Shown: positions 34,801 through 42,559, counted from the stretch's first letter. The stretch is 64,000 nt of DNA from Hippasteria phrygiana (GCA_037893225.1 JAZGUH010000005.1:682001-746000); one strand, 5' to 3'. Made by a program: numbers and translations. Notes: generated from the sequence alone by a model not told the origin.

Positions 34801-35323
34801 AAGCATCCATTCGTGTTTAGAATTGTATAAACACATGACACAGGCTTTAAGTTTGAGACTTTTGTGGAAAAATTCTGCGCAATACAGAAAAGAAGAAAGT
34901 TTGTGTTTACTGTGTTTGATCATGGAGGTCCTTTTAATACCTCCATGGTTTAATGTTCTTGGCAGCGAGTGTACAGTCGAGTCGCTCAAAGTCTTCACAC
35001 ACACCTTAAGTTCTGCCTCATTTCTCACGGATTTTGCCCACATAATTCTTGAAATAGCAGGTTGTGCCGCATGTTTACACGGTTGTTATCAAGGAGGGTT
35101 GGTTATTTTCCAATATGTTGCTGTTCCTGACCCATGTTTGTGGGGGTATTAACATGATTAATGTAAAATCTTTCCAGACATTGCACTTTGAGTGGTCTGG
35201 TGGGCTCTCCATAAAAGGTCCGAGATAATTACCTGGGACTTCCTGGTCGATGGACATCTGCGAGTCTGGTAACGTCTGCTGGGACTCTGTGTCCATCATG
35301 CTGAGCTGTGACGACTCCTCCAT
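16465..35323 (-). CDS. ARB2A: ARB2A/FAM172A orthologue, Arb2-domain protein (9 coding exons)
   Basis: Coding exons on the minus strand are 35323-35233, 27129-26815, 26005-25845, 24015-23824, 23147-23070, 19739-19620, 18889-18776, 17624-17540 and 16886-16465. The joined length is 1578 nt (525 codons plus stop), all with GT-AG borders and matching phases. The product has an acidic N-terminus (about 1-115), then the Arb2 domain with [51 protein letters not shown], the nucleophile elbow AHSYGG and AFTDSVHS. It ends with a conserved [12 protein letters not shown] block, an (EKPEP)x11 tail and RETEL. Vertebrate ARB2A is linked to the ER and nucleus, Argonaute 2 and splicing; fission yeast Arb2 acts in an Argonaute chaperone complex. 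The ATG chosen is the first in frame in the 35.2-kb exon; further 5' exons may exist. Confidence 0.93.
16526..16705. repeat. 15-bp coding minisatellite in ARB2A
   Basis: GGCTCCGGCTTCTCA repeats about eleven times without interruption and encodes EPEKP on the minus strand. The unit is a multiple of three, so copy-number change keeps the ARB2A frame. Confidence 0.97.
16930..17138. mobile_element. hAT-like MITE (CAGGGGTGAGATT ends), short copy
   Basis: Ends CAGGGGTGAGATT and AATCTCATCCCTG; CTATAT directly flanks both ends, a probable partial target duplication. It is related to 23443-23789, which carries an expanded internal array. It lies in the last ARB2A intron. Confidence 0.8.
17170..17242 (-). 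repeat. tRNA-derived SINE head
   Basis: On the minus strand a 73-nt tRNA-like sequence has an A box (TAGCTCAGTTGG) and a perfect T arm (GCGGGTTTGAATCCCGC, B box). The acceptor ends (GGGCAAG and TCCTGAC) do not pair, and position 33 is not T, so I call a tRNA-derived SINE or tRNA pseudogene rather than a functional tRNA. Confidence 0.65.
17540..17624 (-). CDS. ARB2A: ARB2A coding exon (NAVNWVSS...RRVSAG)
   Basis: Acceptor TTTTTTAG before AATGCC; donor GCAG before GTACGG. The exon encodes [20 protein letters not shown] and ends in CRRVSA plus one base, which joins the next exon as a Gly codon. The NWVSS and RVSAGT motifs match the family. Confidence 0.93.
17836..18000 (+). repeat. tRNA-derived SINE
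   Basis: A box-like TTGGCCTTGTGG and B box GGGTTCAAATTCC are followed by a body with CGTGTGGATTGGGTTTTCAG and GTGGGTTTTCTCCAGG. That body recurs in SINEs of many marine invertebrates. It lies in an ARB2A intron, in the opposite orientation. Confidence 0.75.
18268..18465. mobile_element. short inverted-repeat element
   Basis: Ends GCAGAGATGTATTAGAGTCC and its near complement GGACTTGCAGGGACTCGAATACAACTCTG, with internal direct repeats of AAGTCCCTGC. Non-coding; in an ARB2A intron. Confidence 0.65.
18776..18889 (-). CDS. ARB2A: ARB2A coding exon ([12 protein letters not shown])
   Basis: Acceptor TTTGTTACAG, donor AAT before GTAAGG, 38 codons in phase 0. It encodes the strand-loop after the nucleophile elbow, including [10 protein letters not shown], conserved in Arb2 proteins. 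Confidence 0.94.
19110..19307. mobile_element. 198-bp MITE with GTGCTT flanks
   Basis: The ends TAGGGCCAATGATTTTCCGT and ACGGAAAATCATTGGCTCTA are inverted. GTGCTT directly flanks both ends (19104-19109 and 19308-19313), a probable target duplication. Non-coding. Confidence 0.8.
19620..19739 (-). CDS. ARB2A: ARB2A coding exon with the nucleophile elbow
   Basis: Acceptor TTGAATGCAG, donor TTA before GTAAGT, 40 codons in phase 0. It encodes [19 protein letters not shown] and [20 protein letters not shown] is the serine-hydrolase-like elbow of the family; the candidate nucleophile Ser is intact. Confidence 0.95.
19782..20530. mobile_element. TTAA-type element interrupted by a hAT MITE
   Basis: The ends TTAAAACCTTG and CAAGGGGTTAA bracket sequence homologous, in reverse, to the continuous copy at 56000-56283. 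The homology is split into 19790-19931 and 20356-20520 by the element at 19932-20355. Confidence 0.75.
19932..20355. mobile_element. 424-bp hAT-like MITE nested in a TTAA element
   Basis: The ends CAGGCATGCAACTC and AAAGTTTTATGCCTG are inverted, and ACAGAT directly flanks both sides. The uninterrupted relative at 56.1 kb shows the site before insertion. The interior is CG-rich and non-coding. Confidence 0.8.
20531..21027. other. intronic DNA, nothing recognised
   Basis: ARB2A intron sequence without a repeat or gene I can name. Confidence 0.4.
21028..22080. mobile_element. 1.05-kb TTAA-flanked element with THAP remnant
   Basis: It begins TTAAAGGGAAAGTCC and ends GGAATTCTCCTTTAA, so both ends carry TTAA and an inverted AAGGRRAA motif, as in Kolobok-type elements. 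Inside, a plus-strand frame (21537-21767) contains [11 protein letters not shown], matching the AVP.IF signature at the C-terminal end of THAP domains. The zinc-binding Cys/His of a full THAP domain are not obvious. It is probably a non-autonomous or decayed element. Confidence 0.55.
22233..22826. mobile_element. 594-bp hAT-like element, forward copy
   Basis: Ends TGGGGCTGTTC and GGGACAGCCCTA, with subterminal GAATATTCG repeats. The interior matches the reverse complement of 24856-25341 (shared marks include AAGGGTTTTACAG and CATGCATTTTTGC-like segments). It lies in an ARB2A intron. Confidence 0.8.
23070..23147 (-). CDS. ARB2A: ARB2A coding exon (NTNDNF)
   Basis: Acceptor TGATACAG, donor AAAG before GTAGGC, 26 codons in phase 0. 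It encodes [20 protein letters not shown] and then HRISIK. A damaged tandem copy of this exon lies at about 23230-23300. Confidence 0.93.
23228..23305 (-). pseudogene. damaged tandem copy of the ARB2A NTNDNF exon
   Basis: The minus strand again reads [17 protein letters not shown], then diverges. The copy lies 150 bp upstream of the functional exon with similar flanks (ATCAAAGAAAAACAT, GAGTGCACAT), so a segment of roughly 120-150 bp was duplicated. The copy has lost the acceptor and the first codons (EGYEIL), and the donor is replaced. Confidence 0.85.
23443..23789. mobile_element. hAT-like MITE with internal 11-bp array
   Basis: Ends CAGGGGTGAGATTGGCC and CAAATCTCACCCCTG. The body matches 16930-17138 (GGCACCCCCTTAAAATATCC), but 23470-23578 is an array of about ten AAAAGTCCACA units that the other copy lacks. 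Confidence 0.88.
23824..24015 (-). CDS. ARB2A: ARB2A coding exon ([16 protein letters not shown])
   Basis: Acceptor ATTCAACAG, donor GGAG before GTGACG, 64 codons in phase 0. It encodes the most conserved stretch of the family: [33 protein letters not shown] and [16 protein letters not shown] is the likely oxyanion-hole region. Confidence 0.96.
24079..24243. mobile_element. TTAA-flanked short element (piggyBac-like ends)
   Basis: TTAACCCCTCGAGTACGG at the left and CCGTACGCAAGGGGTTAA at the right form inverted repeats next to TTAA. Interior marks are GTGCAGTCAAGCGTAACCTA and GTCATCCGGCCTGGTGG. Non-coding. Confidence 0.88.
24244..24706. mobile_element. TTAA-type element, reverse copy of 30.6/35.8-kb family
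   Basis: The reverse complement matches 30600-31171 and 35825-36205 (shared CATTGTTTATTG.CTTATCTTCC, GTTCAGTCAAGC, GAATGGTTGTATTT). The right end reads GTACCCAGAGGGTTAA. It abuts the 24079-24243 element directly. Confidence 0.75.
24856..25341. mobile_element. 486-bp hAT element with 8-bp target duplication
   Basis: Ends TAGGGCTGTCCCGAATA and GAACAGCCCTA. CCAGGTCA occurs directly at both sides (24848-24855 and 25342-25349), a perfect 8-bp duplication as expected for hAT. It is the reverse-oriented relative of 22233-22826. Confidence 0.92.
25508..25832. mobile_element. TTAACCCTAACCC-bounded block with a GGAGGATTTT array
   Basis: The left edge is TTAACCCTAACCC and the right edges GGGTTAA (25785) and GTTAGGGTTAA (25832). 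Inside, a roughly 43-bp unit (GGAGGATTTTGGAGGATTGA plus GAATGGTGATTGAAGCAC) repeats about five times. The same unit type recurs inverted at 59820-60000 and singly at 24715-24845. Confidence 0.75.
25845..26005 (-). CDS. ARB2A: ARB2A coding exon ([12 protein letters not shown])
   Basis: Acceptor TTTGATTTCAG, donor TAT before GTAAGT, 161 nt. It encodes [39 protein letters not shown] and LKKVY; the first two bases complete a Val codon from the preceding exon. Confidence 0.95.
26815..27129 (-). CDS. ARB2A: ARB2A coding exon (acidic region and start of Arb2 domain)
   Basis: Acceptor CACGTAG, donor GAAG before GTAAGT, 315 nt. A glutamine/acid-rich segment ([15 protein letters not shown]) is followed by [14 protein letters not shown], the conserved start of the Arb2 domain. 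The acceptor was chosen because it restores phase with the 35.2-kb exon; a nearby alternative AG exists. Confidence 0.88.
27351..27985. repeat. duplicated element copy 1, carrying a nested TTAA insertion
   Basis: It starts TGTGACCCGCTCTAC and ends near TTTTTGCGACATA, and matches 28190-28617 over its length except for the insertion at 27607-27821. Inverted similarity between TATTATGTCGCA near the left and TGCGACATAATA near the right of the other copy suggests it is itself an element. Confidence 0.88.
27607..27821. mobile_element. 215-bp TTAA-flanked element with proven empty site
   Basis: CCCCAAGAGTACGG and CCGTACGCAAGGGG are the termini; TTAA lies at 27603-27606 and again at 27822-27825. The paralogous segment at 28430-28450 reads GTGTTTAAAGGCC with a single TTAA and no insert. 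Confidence 0.95.
28190..28617. repeat. duplicated element copy 2 (empty site)
   Basis: Same sequence as 27351-27985 without the insertion. The single TTAA at 28437-28440 is the pre-insertion state. Confidence 0.88.
28618..29159. other. intronic DNA, no gene
   Basis: ARB2A intron. Positions 28900-28965 (CCTGAAACCAGGAAAAATCC then CAACCCCCTGA) resemble the right end of the CAGGGGTGAGATT MITE family. Nothing else is recognised. Confidence 0.4.
29160..29752. mobile_element. 593-bp TTAA element (TTAAAGGGACACA ends)
   Basis: The left end TTAAAGGGACACAATGCCTT and right end AAAGCAATGTGTCCCTTTAA are inverted over about 20 bp. It contains an internal inverted GTCCGCCATTTTGT / ACAAAATGGCGGAC pair (about 29551-29602). 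Non-coding. TTAA termini fit Kolobok or piggyBac-type mobilisation. Confidence 0.85.
29821..29935. repeat. (CCCCCCA)n microsatellite
   Basis: About sixteen perfect heptamer units. The long proline-rich open frame across it is a by-product. Confidence 0.98.
30600..31171. mobile_element. TTAA-type element, forward copy
   Basis: The left end CTTACCCCCTTTCCTTACCA and right end GGTAAGGAAAGGGTTAA are inverted. The body is shared with 35825-36205 and, reversed, with 24244-24706. Non-coding. Confidence 0.8.
31341..33007. mobile_element. 1.67-kb terminal-inverted-repeat element containing a satellite array
   Basis: ATTGCAGAATACCCCGCCAC at the left and its exact complement GTGGCGGGGTATTCTGCAAT at the right form perfect termini (at least 20 bp, 21 with the outer A/T). 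Between them lies the 171-bp array. The inner flanks (ACGCGGATACGCGGATACGG near 31385, CCGTATCCGCGTATCC near 32950) are also inverted. No transposase frame is recognisable; the open frames on the minus strand follow the repeat period. Confidence 0.88.
31400..32860. repeat. 171-bp satellite-like array, about nine units
   Basis: CTCTGACAAAAGGTC recurs near 31410, 31575, 31746, 31921, 32091, 32261, 32433, 32604 and 32771, so the unit is 167-175 bp. Each unit carries the palindrome CCACCTACCGGGAGGTGG, CGCGGATACGGTGATACGGG and GATAGAGGGCGCCATTTTCC. Units alternate between small variants (ATGTAGTGTGGCGGGG against AGAGTGTGGCAGGG). Confidence 0.95.
33008..33718. other. intronic DNA, no gene recognised
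   Basis: Open stretches on both strands at 33264-33655 overlap each other and have no motif. I see no repeat with a partner elsewhere in the window. Confidence 0.35.
33719..33809 (-). repeat. tRNA-like SINE or tRNA pseudogene with inverted ends
   Basis: On the minus strand TGGCCTAGTGG (A box) and GGGTTCGAGCCC (B box) are spaced as in a tRNA with a long variable arm. GAAGTGCTATGGCC and GGCCACAGCACTTCC form inverted ends. A functional tRNA is unlikely because the termini extend the acceptor stem. Confidence 0.6.
34048..34522. mobile_element. MULE-like MITE (GGTCATGCTA ends) with 10-bp duplication
   Basis: The left end GGTCATGCTAATTAGCGTCA and right end TTGACGCTAAATAGCATGACC are inverted. GGGATCTGGG precedes the left end and follows the right end. 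A 10-11 bp array of AGCGTCAACA units lies at 34063-34132. A second copy is at 54897-55306. Confidence 0.88.
34523..35232. other. intronic DNA next to the 5' ARB2A exon
   Basis: Open stretches at 34648-35043 (minus) and 34823-35152 (plus) overlap and have no recognised motif. Positions 34800-35150 share words with the 30.6-kb element (CAATACAG.AAGAA, GTGTTTACTG), so distant element sequence may be present. Confidence 0.35.
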
Positions 35324-35353
35324 CTTGAGCGGTCTCAACAACACCACGATCAA
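35233..35353 (-). CDS. ARB2A: ARB2A 5' coding exon ([11 protein letters not shown])
   Basis: Acceptor TTATTCACAG, donor CCCAG before GTAATT. The frame that joins the conserved Arb2 exons reads [16 protein letters not shown] and so on. The ten codons before the ATG (LIVVLLRPLK) are also open and hydrophobic, so the true start may lie in an upstream exon. Confidence in the exon is moderate because this region of the protein is poorly conserved; it rests on splice sites and phase. Confidence 0.7.
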
Positions 35354-35824
35354 CTGTGAATAAGAGAAAATCCGGGGCAAGTTTCTTAGCCCAGGTTTCC
35401 CATCTCATGGACGCCAAAACCATGATTAACCCCAACCCCTGCTCAATGCAACATAAGCTATAGGTGCAACATGTGCGCAAAACTGTTGGACTCAGTCTGA
35501 GCCTCCTATACGTACATATGTACAGTACATTGTGTGCAGTAACTGCACTGCCAGTCTGATAAATTGGAGTAAGTCCTGGGAGGTAGGTGCAACAGTCCCA
35601 ATAAACAATGCCACTGTTGAATGTGGTTGAGGTTAGCAGGTTTATAAGACTGCACACTCAGGCTGCCTGGTCTGTTGATGGATAGTTGACCTGTTTGATC
35701 CCGTTTATACACTGCATGTGCTGAGCCAACTGATTTACATGTACATGTATGGTGCATTGACCATTATGCATTGACCAGGAAATCTAGGCCCAGCACTGAT
35801 GGGGGTCAAAGGTTATCCACTTCA

Positions 35825-36205
35825 ATTCAGTACCACATTGTTTATTGGCTTATCTTCCCCCAGTACCACATTCTTTGTTCAGTCAAGCATAAACCACTCA
35901 AGGAGAAAAGGCAACTCACTGCCTTGATGAATGGTTGTATTTTCAACAAAAGATTTCACCCTTAAGAGTTCATTGAAAAGGAGAAAGTTGAGTGTGAAGT
36001 TTGTTCCATGAAAATTAATCTTTCATATGGTGTCAAAATGAAAGTCATGGCTGCTAAAATAGAAAGGTTATGGCTGTTTTCTCTTCCTGCCCACTTTATC
36101 AAACAGTAACTTGTTTGTTACATGAACAAATAGCACTCTATAGTATGTACATGCAGACAACTGTGCAGGGACAGTTCAGATAGTTTTCTAACATTAGGAC
36201 AAAAA
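35825..36205. mobile_element. TTAA-type element, third copy
   Basis: Matches 30610-30960 (GTACCACATTGTTTATTG, GTACCACATTCTTTGTTCAG, GAATGGTTGTATTTTCAAC). The right side is followed at 36207 by TTAACCCCTTGAGTACGG, a lone end of the 27.6-kb family. Confidence 0.75.
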
Positions 36206-36524
36206 TTTAACCCCTTGAGTACGGTTATTAGGCCAACAAAAAAACTGTTTGGTTGTCCTCGACCGCCCGCCCCTATTTTTCGGCCCGCGCAAACATTTTT
36301 TTTTTTTTTATATTTTTAAAAATTTTATCCCAAAACTTGAATTGATTTCGCTGGTTGATTCATTCCAATCTCGTTTCCATCTTTATTTTGTTATTTGTAA
36401 TGCACAAACACGACCCTACCTTTTACTCCAGAGTTTGAAAGTTCATATTCTAGTATCAGTGTGTGACTTCGCACAATAAATACTCGATGGAAATACACGC
36501 GACACAGAAATACACAAATGCAGC

Positions 36525-36703
36525 GTGGCCACTCATCAAATTTCAAATTCCCAAGATTCATCCAGTAAAATTCCCAATAATTCCCAAGGCGATGGGAAAA
36601 CACTGTGCAAAGAGCATCGGAATAAGCACTTTGCGCAAGTGCAATCCATATTTTTTCCACCGAAATTCCCAAGATCTTGGGAAAAATCCCAAAGAGTGGC
36701 CAC
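36525..36703. mobile_element. 179-bp MITE (GTGGCCACTC ends), copy 1
   Basis: Ends GTGGCCACTCATCAAA and AAAGAGTGGCCAC, with an internal palindrome TTCCCAAGATCTTGGGAA. Copy 2 is at 40299-40477, same length and orientation. Confidence 0.88.
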
Positions 36704-36912
36704 AGTGCACACATGTATAACTTATGGAAAAATTTAACAAAAATAAAATCTCAAAATTGTTCTAATTATATTCTTTAATCACTATATATTTTAATATTTA
36801 GTTTGAGATTTTTTTGTATATTTACACAAAGATTAAATAATAAATATTCAAACAAAAAAATGCATCAACTGAACGTGTGATGCACAGGGGAAGCCAAGAT
36901 GGCGTCTTTAAA

Positions 36913-38273
36913 AAACCCTCCTACTATTTAAAAGGTCAAAATCAGTCAACATTTCCTTCCACCTCCCCTGCTATACTTTTACACAGACATGATCAGATTA
37001 CATGTGGTTTTGTACTATGGCAGGAGGGTCAAAAACAATCACCTTGACTGATTTTGACCCATACAACAACATGGCTCAGAATGTATGTTTGCATAGGAGG
37101 GTTACATATTTGCCACACTCCCTTTGGCCCTTAATCTCTCTTTTTGTGTTTCTCCATCCATTCCAGCATGCTTGTGTGTTCCCTACATGTTTGTTTCTTG
37201 TGCCACTGTCATTTGCATTTGAAAAAGAACTTGCTTAAAGGCAGTGTACATGATTGGTCATTGTTGCAATTTTCAGAAATGGGCAGATTTGGGGGTTAGT
37301 ATTTTATAGGAAATATCGTTCCACTGACCTGTTCAAAGTTTTGCATTCTTAAATGGCGAACAAAAACAAACGAGAGAAAAATGGCTTTCGTTTTCAACTG
37401 TCGGGCGGCAGTTAACTGGATTTGTTATAGGGCCCTCTCCTAAAATAGAATCGCCTTTAATTGGTCGGATAACTACACGAGCCGACTGGTTACAACCCGT
37501 CGCTTCAGTACACCACACGACACACAAATACTATAATTGCAACCTTGCACTCGTTTTCGGATTGTTCACCCATTTTAGACGCAACGCGGACTAACTACAT
37601 TCAGTCAATAGAGGGCACTTTTAACAAAATCTGTTATTTTTTCCAGACAAGTGGAATTAGGGAGACATTCAGGGGGGCATGTGCCCTCCAACCGGAGGTC
37701 TGTGCCACCCCGGGGTGCCCCCCCATTTGAAATTTCGAATTGCACACAAACAATACATCTGTTGCCATTCGGTGCCCCCCTTACAAAATTGGTGTACCCT
37801 TTAGGTGCCCCCCCCCTACAAATTCAACGCTAGTTACGCCGCTGCCTTCACTCCATCTGAACAATCCCAAGGCTGCCAGTGCTGACACTGTCTCCTGGGG
37901 CTCAATGTCACTCTATGGACCACTTTTTGGTGGACGCGACCTTTGTGTGTTTCAGCTGTATTTGAGCTGGCTCAACATTCGACCAAAAAACCTCACAAAG
38001 TTTTGATGTGGTAGCCACACTGCACATACAATCAAACAAGACTTTTACACCCAGTTTGCAATGAATGCTGAGCGTGTATTAAAACCCTCCTATGCAAACA
38101 TACATTCTGAGCCATGTTGTTGTATGGGTCCAAATCAGTCAAGGTGATTGTTCTTGACCCTCCTGCCATAGTACAAAACCACATGTAATCTGATCATGTC
38201 TGTGTAAAAGTATAGCAGGGGAGGTGGAAGGAAATTTTGACTGATTTTGACCTTTTAAATAGTAGGAGGGTTT
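36913..38273. mobile_element. 1.36-kb fold-back element with about 190-bp inverted arms
   Basis: The arms 36913-37103 and 38083-38273 are near-perfect inverted copies. Each arm itself starts AACCCTCCTA and ends TAGGAGGGTT, so the structure is either one transposon with long terminal repeats or two inverted copies of a 190-bp MITE around 980 bp of other DNA. The interior holds TTAAAGGCAGTGTACATGAT at 37236, the end of another TTAA family also seen at 52.0 kb, and no gene. Confidence 0.85.
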
Positions 38274-38481
38274 CAATAATTATTAACCTGAAATTATACA
38301 AATATAAGAACAAAGTCAGTCGGATAAATTTTTCCTAAAACAAAACCAGTCAACTAAAAATGATTAAAGAAATTCAGTGATTTTTTTTTCCCACCGTAAT
38401 TAATGAACTCAGATACTGAACAAAATGGAACAAAATTTAACTCCAATTTTAGCTCGAGGAATTCTCCAATCCAAAAGCAGA

Positions 38482-38702
38482 TTAACCCTAACAGCCCAAG
38501 GCTTTTTACTAGAATCCTTCCCTAACCACACAAACTCCAACACTGTGTAGTAAACCAATGGCACATTCTTTGTACTTAGACAAAATCAGGGCATCAAGTC
38601 CCATGCAAAGTGATGGTGCCAAGGCTCTACAGTACCCAATCACACAAAATTCAACACAAATGGGGTGTTTGATTTTAGCAGGTTAGGGATGGTTAGGGTT
38701 AA
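38482..38702. mobile_element. TTAACCCTAAC-bounded block
   Basis: TTAACCCTAACAGCCC at the left and GGTTAGGGTTAA at the right; 221 bp, non-coding. A member of the family with telomere-like ends. Confidence 0.65.
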
Positions 38703-38972
38703 TTAGCAGGCACAATAAACTTGACGACAACCGAACTCATCAATATGAGGAACTCTTTACACACTTTGCTGTATTTCAATTTCAATTCGAATATTCGATA
38801 ATTCGATTTGACTCCGGTCACTCCGCCCTAAAACAGGCAGCGTTCTCCTTGGAACAATCCAAGCATTCCAACTGTTGAGACGCTCGTGTATTTTACACAA
38901 ATTCTGTAGATTTTATCAAGATGAAAATCAATTCATTCCAGTCATCGATAAAGACATACCCAGTTTACCTAC

Positions 38973-39047
38973 CTGGGATAGTAATATGTTGACACTGACA
39001 GCCACACCCACACAGAAACCAATCTTTAAGTCCAGCGCTGAAGGTTG
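38973..39047 (-). CDS. candidate upstream ARB2A exon encoding a hydrophobic segment
   Basis: Acceptor CTCTCTTTGCAG and donor CCCAG before GTAGGT bound 75 nt. In the phase that joins the 35.2-kb exon it reads QPSALDLKIGFCVGVAVSVN then ILLSQ, followed by LIVVLL. Together these form a plausible signal-anchor or transmembrane helix. Vertebrate ARB2A also starts with a hydrophobic segment. There is no ATG in this exon, so another 5' exon would be needed if it is coding. Confidence 0.45.
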
Positions 39048-39525
39048 CTGCAAAGAGAGAAAGGATTATTAACAGTCTCTAACCCCTTGGGTAACTTTAC
39101 TAGAAAGTATCCTGAATCCGCCAAAATCCACCTATTTTGTCATGCACGTACATAAAGTTGGTTTTGGTGACTGCTCAATATGGATGTATCCTGAATCCAT
39201 CAAAATCCTGCAGTACCACTAGGTACTAGAACTGACTTTCATGTATGCTATCTCTGCGGACGAAAGGTTTACTCCTTGCCACCGGTTGACACAAATACGT
39301 GCGGATTGAAAATTGCCACCTGGCCGGTTGACGTCTATCATTGTCTATTTGTGCCAAACTCTGCGCTTTCAATCCATTAGTGGGGTATTGTGTACAAGTT
39401 GAATATAGGGAACAGGGCCCTACACTACACAATCGCCATAGTTGAAGGGGTAGGCTAGGTCTAGCCTAGTAAATGTTCAACCGTGGAGGAATAAAACACA
39501 TATTCCTGCATATAGGCCTATAGCT

Positions 39526-39991
39526 AGCCCTACAAATAGGGCTGTAAATGGTTCCTTTTTTAACTTCTGGCTTTTTACTGTCACCATTACAGCCCTACTC
39601 CAACGGCAGCCCTACACGCCGAGTTTTACAAATGGTCGACTTTGATTTCAAATATCTCCCCAAATTCTTATCGCTGAACACTTTTATATACATCATTGTA
39701 TTCCTGAGATGTTGGCAATTTCTACAGTATATAACAAGGCTTTATACTAAATGCTGAATTCGTCCGGCTGCGAGGTCTTCAAAAATGACAAATGCTCCAA
39801 AACCTTCCAAAACGTCTTTATATGGAGGACGCCATCTTGTATTCATCGCTAGAGCTAGGGGCACCAGTTGTAAAACTCAGCGTGTAGGGCTGCCGTTGGA
39901 GTAGGGCTGTAAATTACAGTGTAATGGTGACAATAAAAGGCCAGAAGTTAAAAAAGGAACCATGATTTACAACTCTAGTATTTGTAGGGCT
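39526..39991. mobile_element. inverted-repeat element (AGCCCTACAAATA ends)
   Basis: Arms of about 110-125 bp (39526-39635 and 39866-39991) share GGTTCCTTTTTTAACTTCTG and GGCAGCCCTACACGC in inverted orientation around 230 bp of other DNA. Non-coding. Confidence 0.75.
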
Positions 39992-40298
39992 AGGCCTAAC
40001 GTTATGGCATGCTTCAACCATGGAGGTGTTTTCCTTCCTATGCTTCAACATGTTCAACCTCTCTCTTGCTCTTCTTCTCACCTGCTCACTCAAGTCCAAT
40101 TCTTTGACCTGCCTCGACTATGCCACTGTCACTGATTTTTAGGGGGTACTTTCGGGTACCGGGTGGCATGAAATTCTGCAATTTCAACCTACCTTTGACG
40201 TTGTCCTACTTCTGAAGTATTTGCAACTAATTATTGCAAGTGGCGGGAATTCCCAGCCTGCAAAAAGCAACGCGTCGGGTCTTATCAGATAGATCAGC

Positions 40299-40477
40299 GT
40301 GGCCACTCATCAAACTCGAAATTCCCAAGATTCATCCAGTAAAATTCCCAAGAATTCCCAAGGCCAATTTGAAACACTGCACAACATGCGCCGGAATAAG
40401 CGCTTTGCGCATGTGCAATCCAAAATTTTCCCACCCAAATTCCCAAGATCTTGGGAAAAATCCCAAGGAGTGGCCAC
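40299..40477. mobile_element. 179-bp MITE (GTGGCCACTC ends), copy 2
   Basis: Same ends, length and internal palindrome as 36525-36703. The interiors differ by scattered substitutions. Confidence 0.88.
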
Positions 40478-40696
40478 AGTACAGTGAGATGCATCTGCTG
40501 CACCGGCAACAGCGCCACCTGTCGTGCGTTTACGCGTTGAGCGTGCAAAGGCAAAACTAGCTTCAGCCGCGCGCGCGATGTGAGTTGCAGCAGCGCCCTC
40601 TTGTGGCTGAGCTTTGCACGCATAAAAGGGAGTTGATCACATCGCGCGCTGTGTGTGGACGTGGAGTGTGTGTGTGAGTTTGTTTTTGCATTCAAT

Positions 40697-40830
40697 AGGG
40701 GACCTTGAGTACGTTTTTTACGGAAAACGTCGGAGTGTCGCGGCGGCTTTAGCAGCCAAGCGAAACGGCCACAATGTGTTTGTGCAGTCAAGCGTAACAT
40801 ACACAATAAGCCAGTTCGATGTTTCGCTCG
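40697..40830. mobile_element. truncated TTAA-type element
   Basis: GACCTTGAGTACG, then GTCGGAGTGTCGCGGCGGCT and GTGCAGTCAAGCGTAACATA, match the left two thirds of the 27.6-kb element. The right end is missing. Confidence 0.7.
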
Positions 40831-40919
40831 CGCATGCGCCAACTCCCTGACGACCGGGATTCTTTTTATAAATAAACCTTTCCGCCCGATAGCAACGCAC
40901 GTCTTGGACACGCGTTTTT

Positions 40920-42559
40920 CCATTTCAGCTTGGATTTCTTCATATTACAACTTACAAGTCTAAATTTTCCAAACCTGTCGAAATGTTTGCCATCATAGGA
41001 AACCCCATTAAATACACTATAACTTGATTTTGGAATCAGCATTTTATCGCTCAGAACACAAAAGTTGTGATTTTTACATTACGCGCACTGTGTGTTCGCT
41101 TTATGTACTCAGTCTGAAGTGGATTATCTAAATAATTCTTAGCCTAACGGTATGGGGAGTTTAAGCGCTCCCCAAAAAATCAGTAAACAAAAAGTTGTTT
41201 CATTTGTATCACACCTGTAAGTGTAAGTCATTAGAGCAGTTGTATAATTAAATAATCGTATTGAATATTATTCTGAAATGACATCGTATTTTTAATTCTG
41301 AGCACCCATTGTTACTTGTATTATTTTATAAACTGAACACTCACAAAGAGAAAATGTATCGAGGTTCATTCAAATGTAACACAAATTAATACAAAATGGA
41401 GCAGAACTAGAAAGTAAAAGGTCGAGACAAAACTCGCTGGGAAATATGGAAAACTAATAATAAACAATCCTTCATCCTAACCTAAGGCACAACTAAAAGA
41501 CTCATCAGGGAATGATTTTTGAACAGGGTGTTGTTTTGTGAGCTTATGTCTCACTCGGTCTCCCTTGATTGCTGCTGTTAAAACGGGAAGACGGTTTAAT
41601 ACAGCCCCCCCCCCCCCCCCACACACACACACACCCATGTGTAAATACCGGCAATCGCGGACCTCCTATTGTCCCTCTTTTGTTTAAACTTTTTCGGAAG
41701 GCCTCCTATATGTTTTGTACACGATTATCAATCGTGGACCTTGACACAATCGTGGACCCTATTGTCCTCTTTGTTAAAGGTCCACGGTTTGAATAGCCCC
41801 ACCAGTGTGGCTACGATTTGAATAGCTATACAATCGCACCCAAACGCACACATGCATAGCTGCCGAGTTACCGGGCCTTTCCTATCAAGAATGCCAATAA
41901 GTATGTTATAAGCGACCGCCCCTCGTATAAATTTCTTTATTTTTAATTGTGTTATTAAAGAAGTTTCGTTTCTGTGCATCAGCCTTTTTTTACTTGTAAC
42001 GTTATACATGTACATTGATATCAACGTTATAGACGCACCGTTAAATAATAATCATCAGCTTACTTGTGAAAGGATATTCTCTTTTCCCGACTCAAGTTTC
42101 CATCCTTGCCGCGCACACGTTAACCATTGTTCTTGTCTATTTTGACTAATTCGGTTGCGAAATCCATTTTTTTTCCCCGAAAATGAAGAATTAAAGAAAA
42201 AGGTCTTCCACTTTTTCAAAAACTCCGTTTGAAAGCACACACAACGCAGTCGCGTCACGTTCGTTCTTTACCCTCGTTTAAAACGCGCACTCAGGACGGC
42301 GTTTAGACGCGGTGTCCTATCCAGTCTGTATAGTGGAGATCAATGTTACTATAGCCTACACAAAATAGAGGGAAACTCAGGGATATTCCACACACAAACA
42401 TTGTTCACGTTGAAAGTCATAGGTATAATGAGGAGCAGAAGTTGTGGCCTTGTCCGGGCAGCTTGGGATATTTTTATTTGTAGAAGTAATTATAGATATG
42501 TCTCTATAAATGGAAAGTATTAAAATACAGCTGGACGGCTGATATAAGAGACGAAGGAC
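40920..42559. other. intergenic or intronic DNA; poly-C/(CA) tract
   Basis: Positions 41606-41634 are a run of C followed by (AC)n. The piece 41650-41815 (CCTCCTATTGTCC, GGAAGGCCTCCTATATG, ATCGTGGACC) recurs inverted at 49170-49285 and 49975-50215, so a decayed repeat family is present. No gene is recognised. Confidence 0.4.

Noticed and set aside
42055..42258. Non-ATG open frame ending at a GTAAGC donor as the first ARB2A exon
   Set aside because: The phase fits, but the frame has no ATG and no conserved residues; at most a 5' UTR exon.
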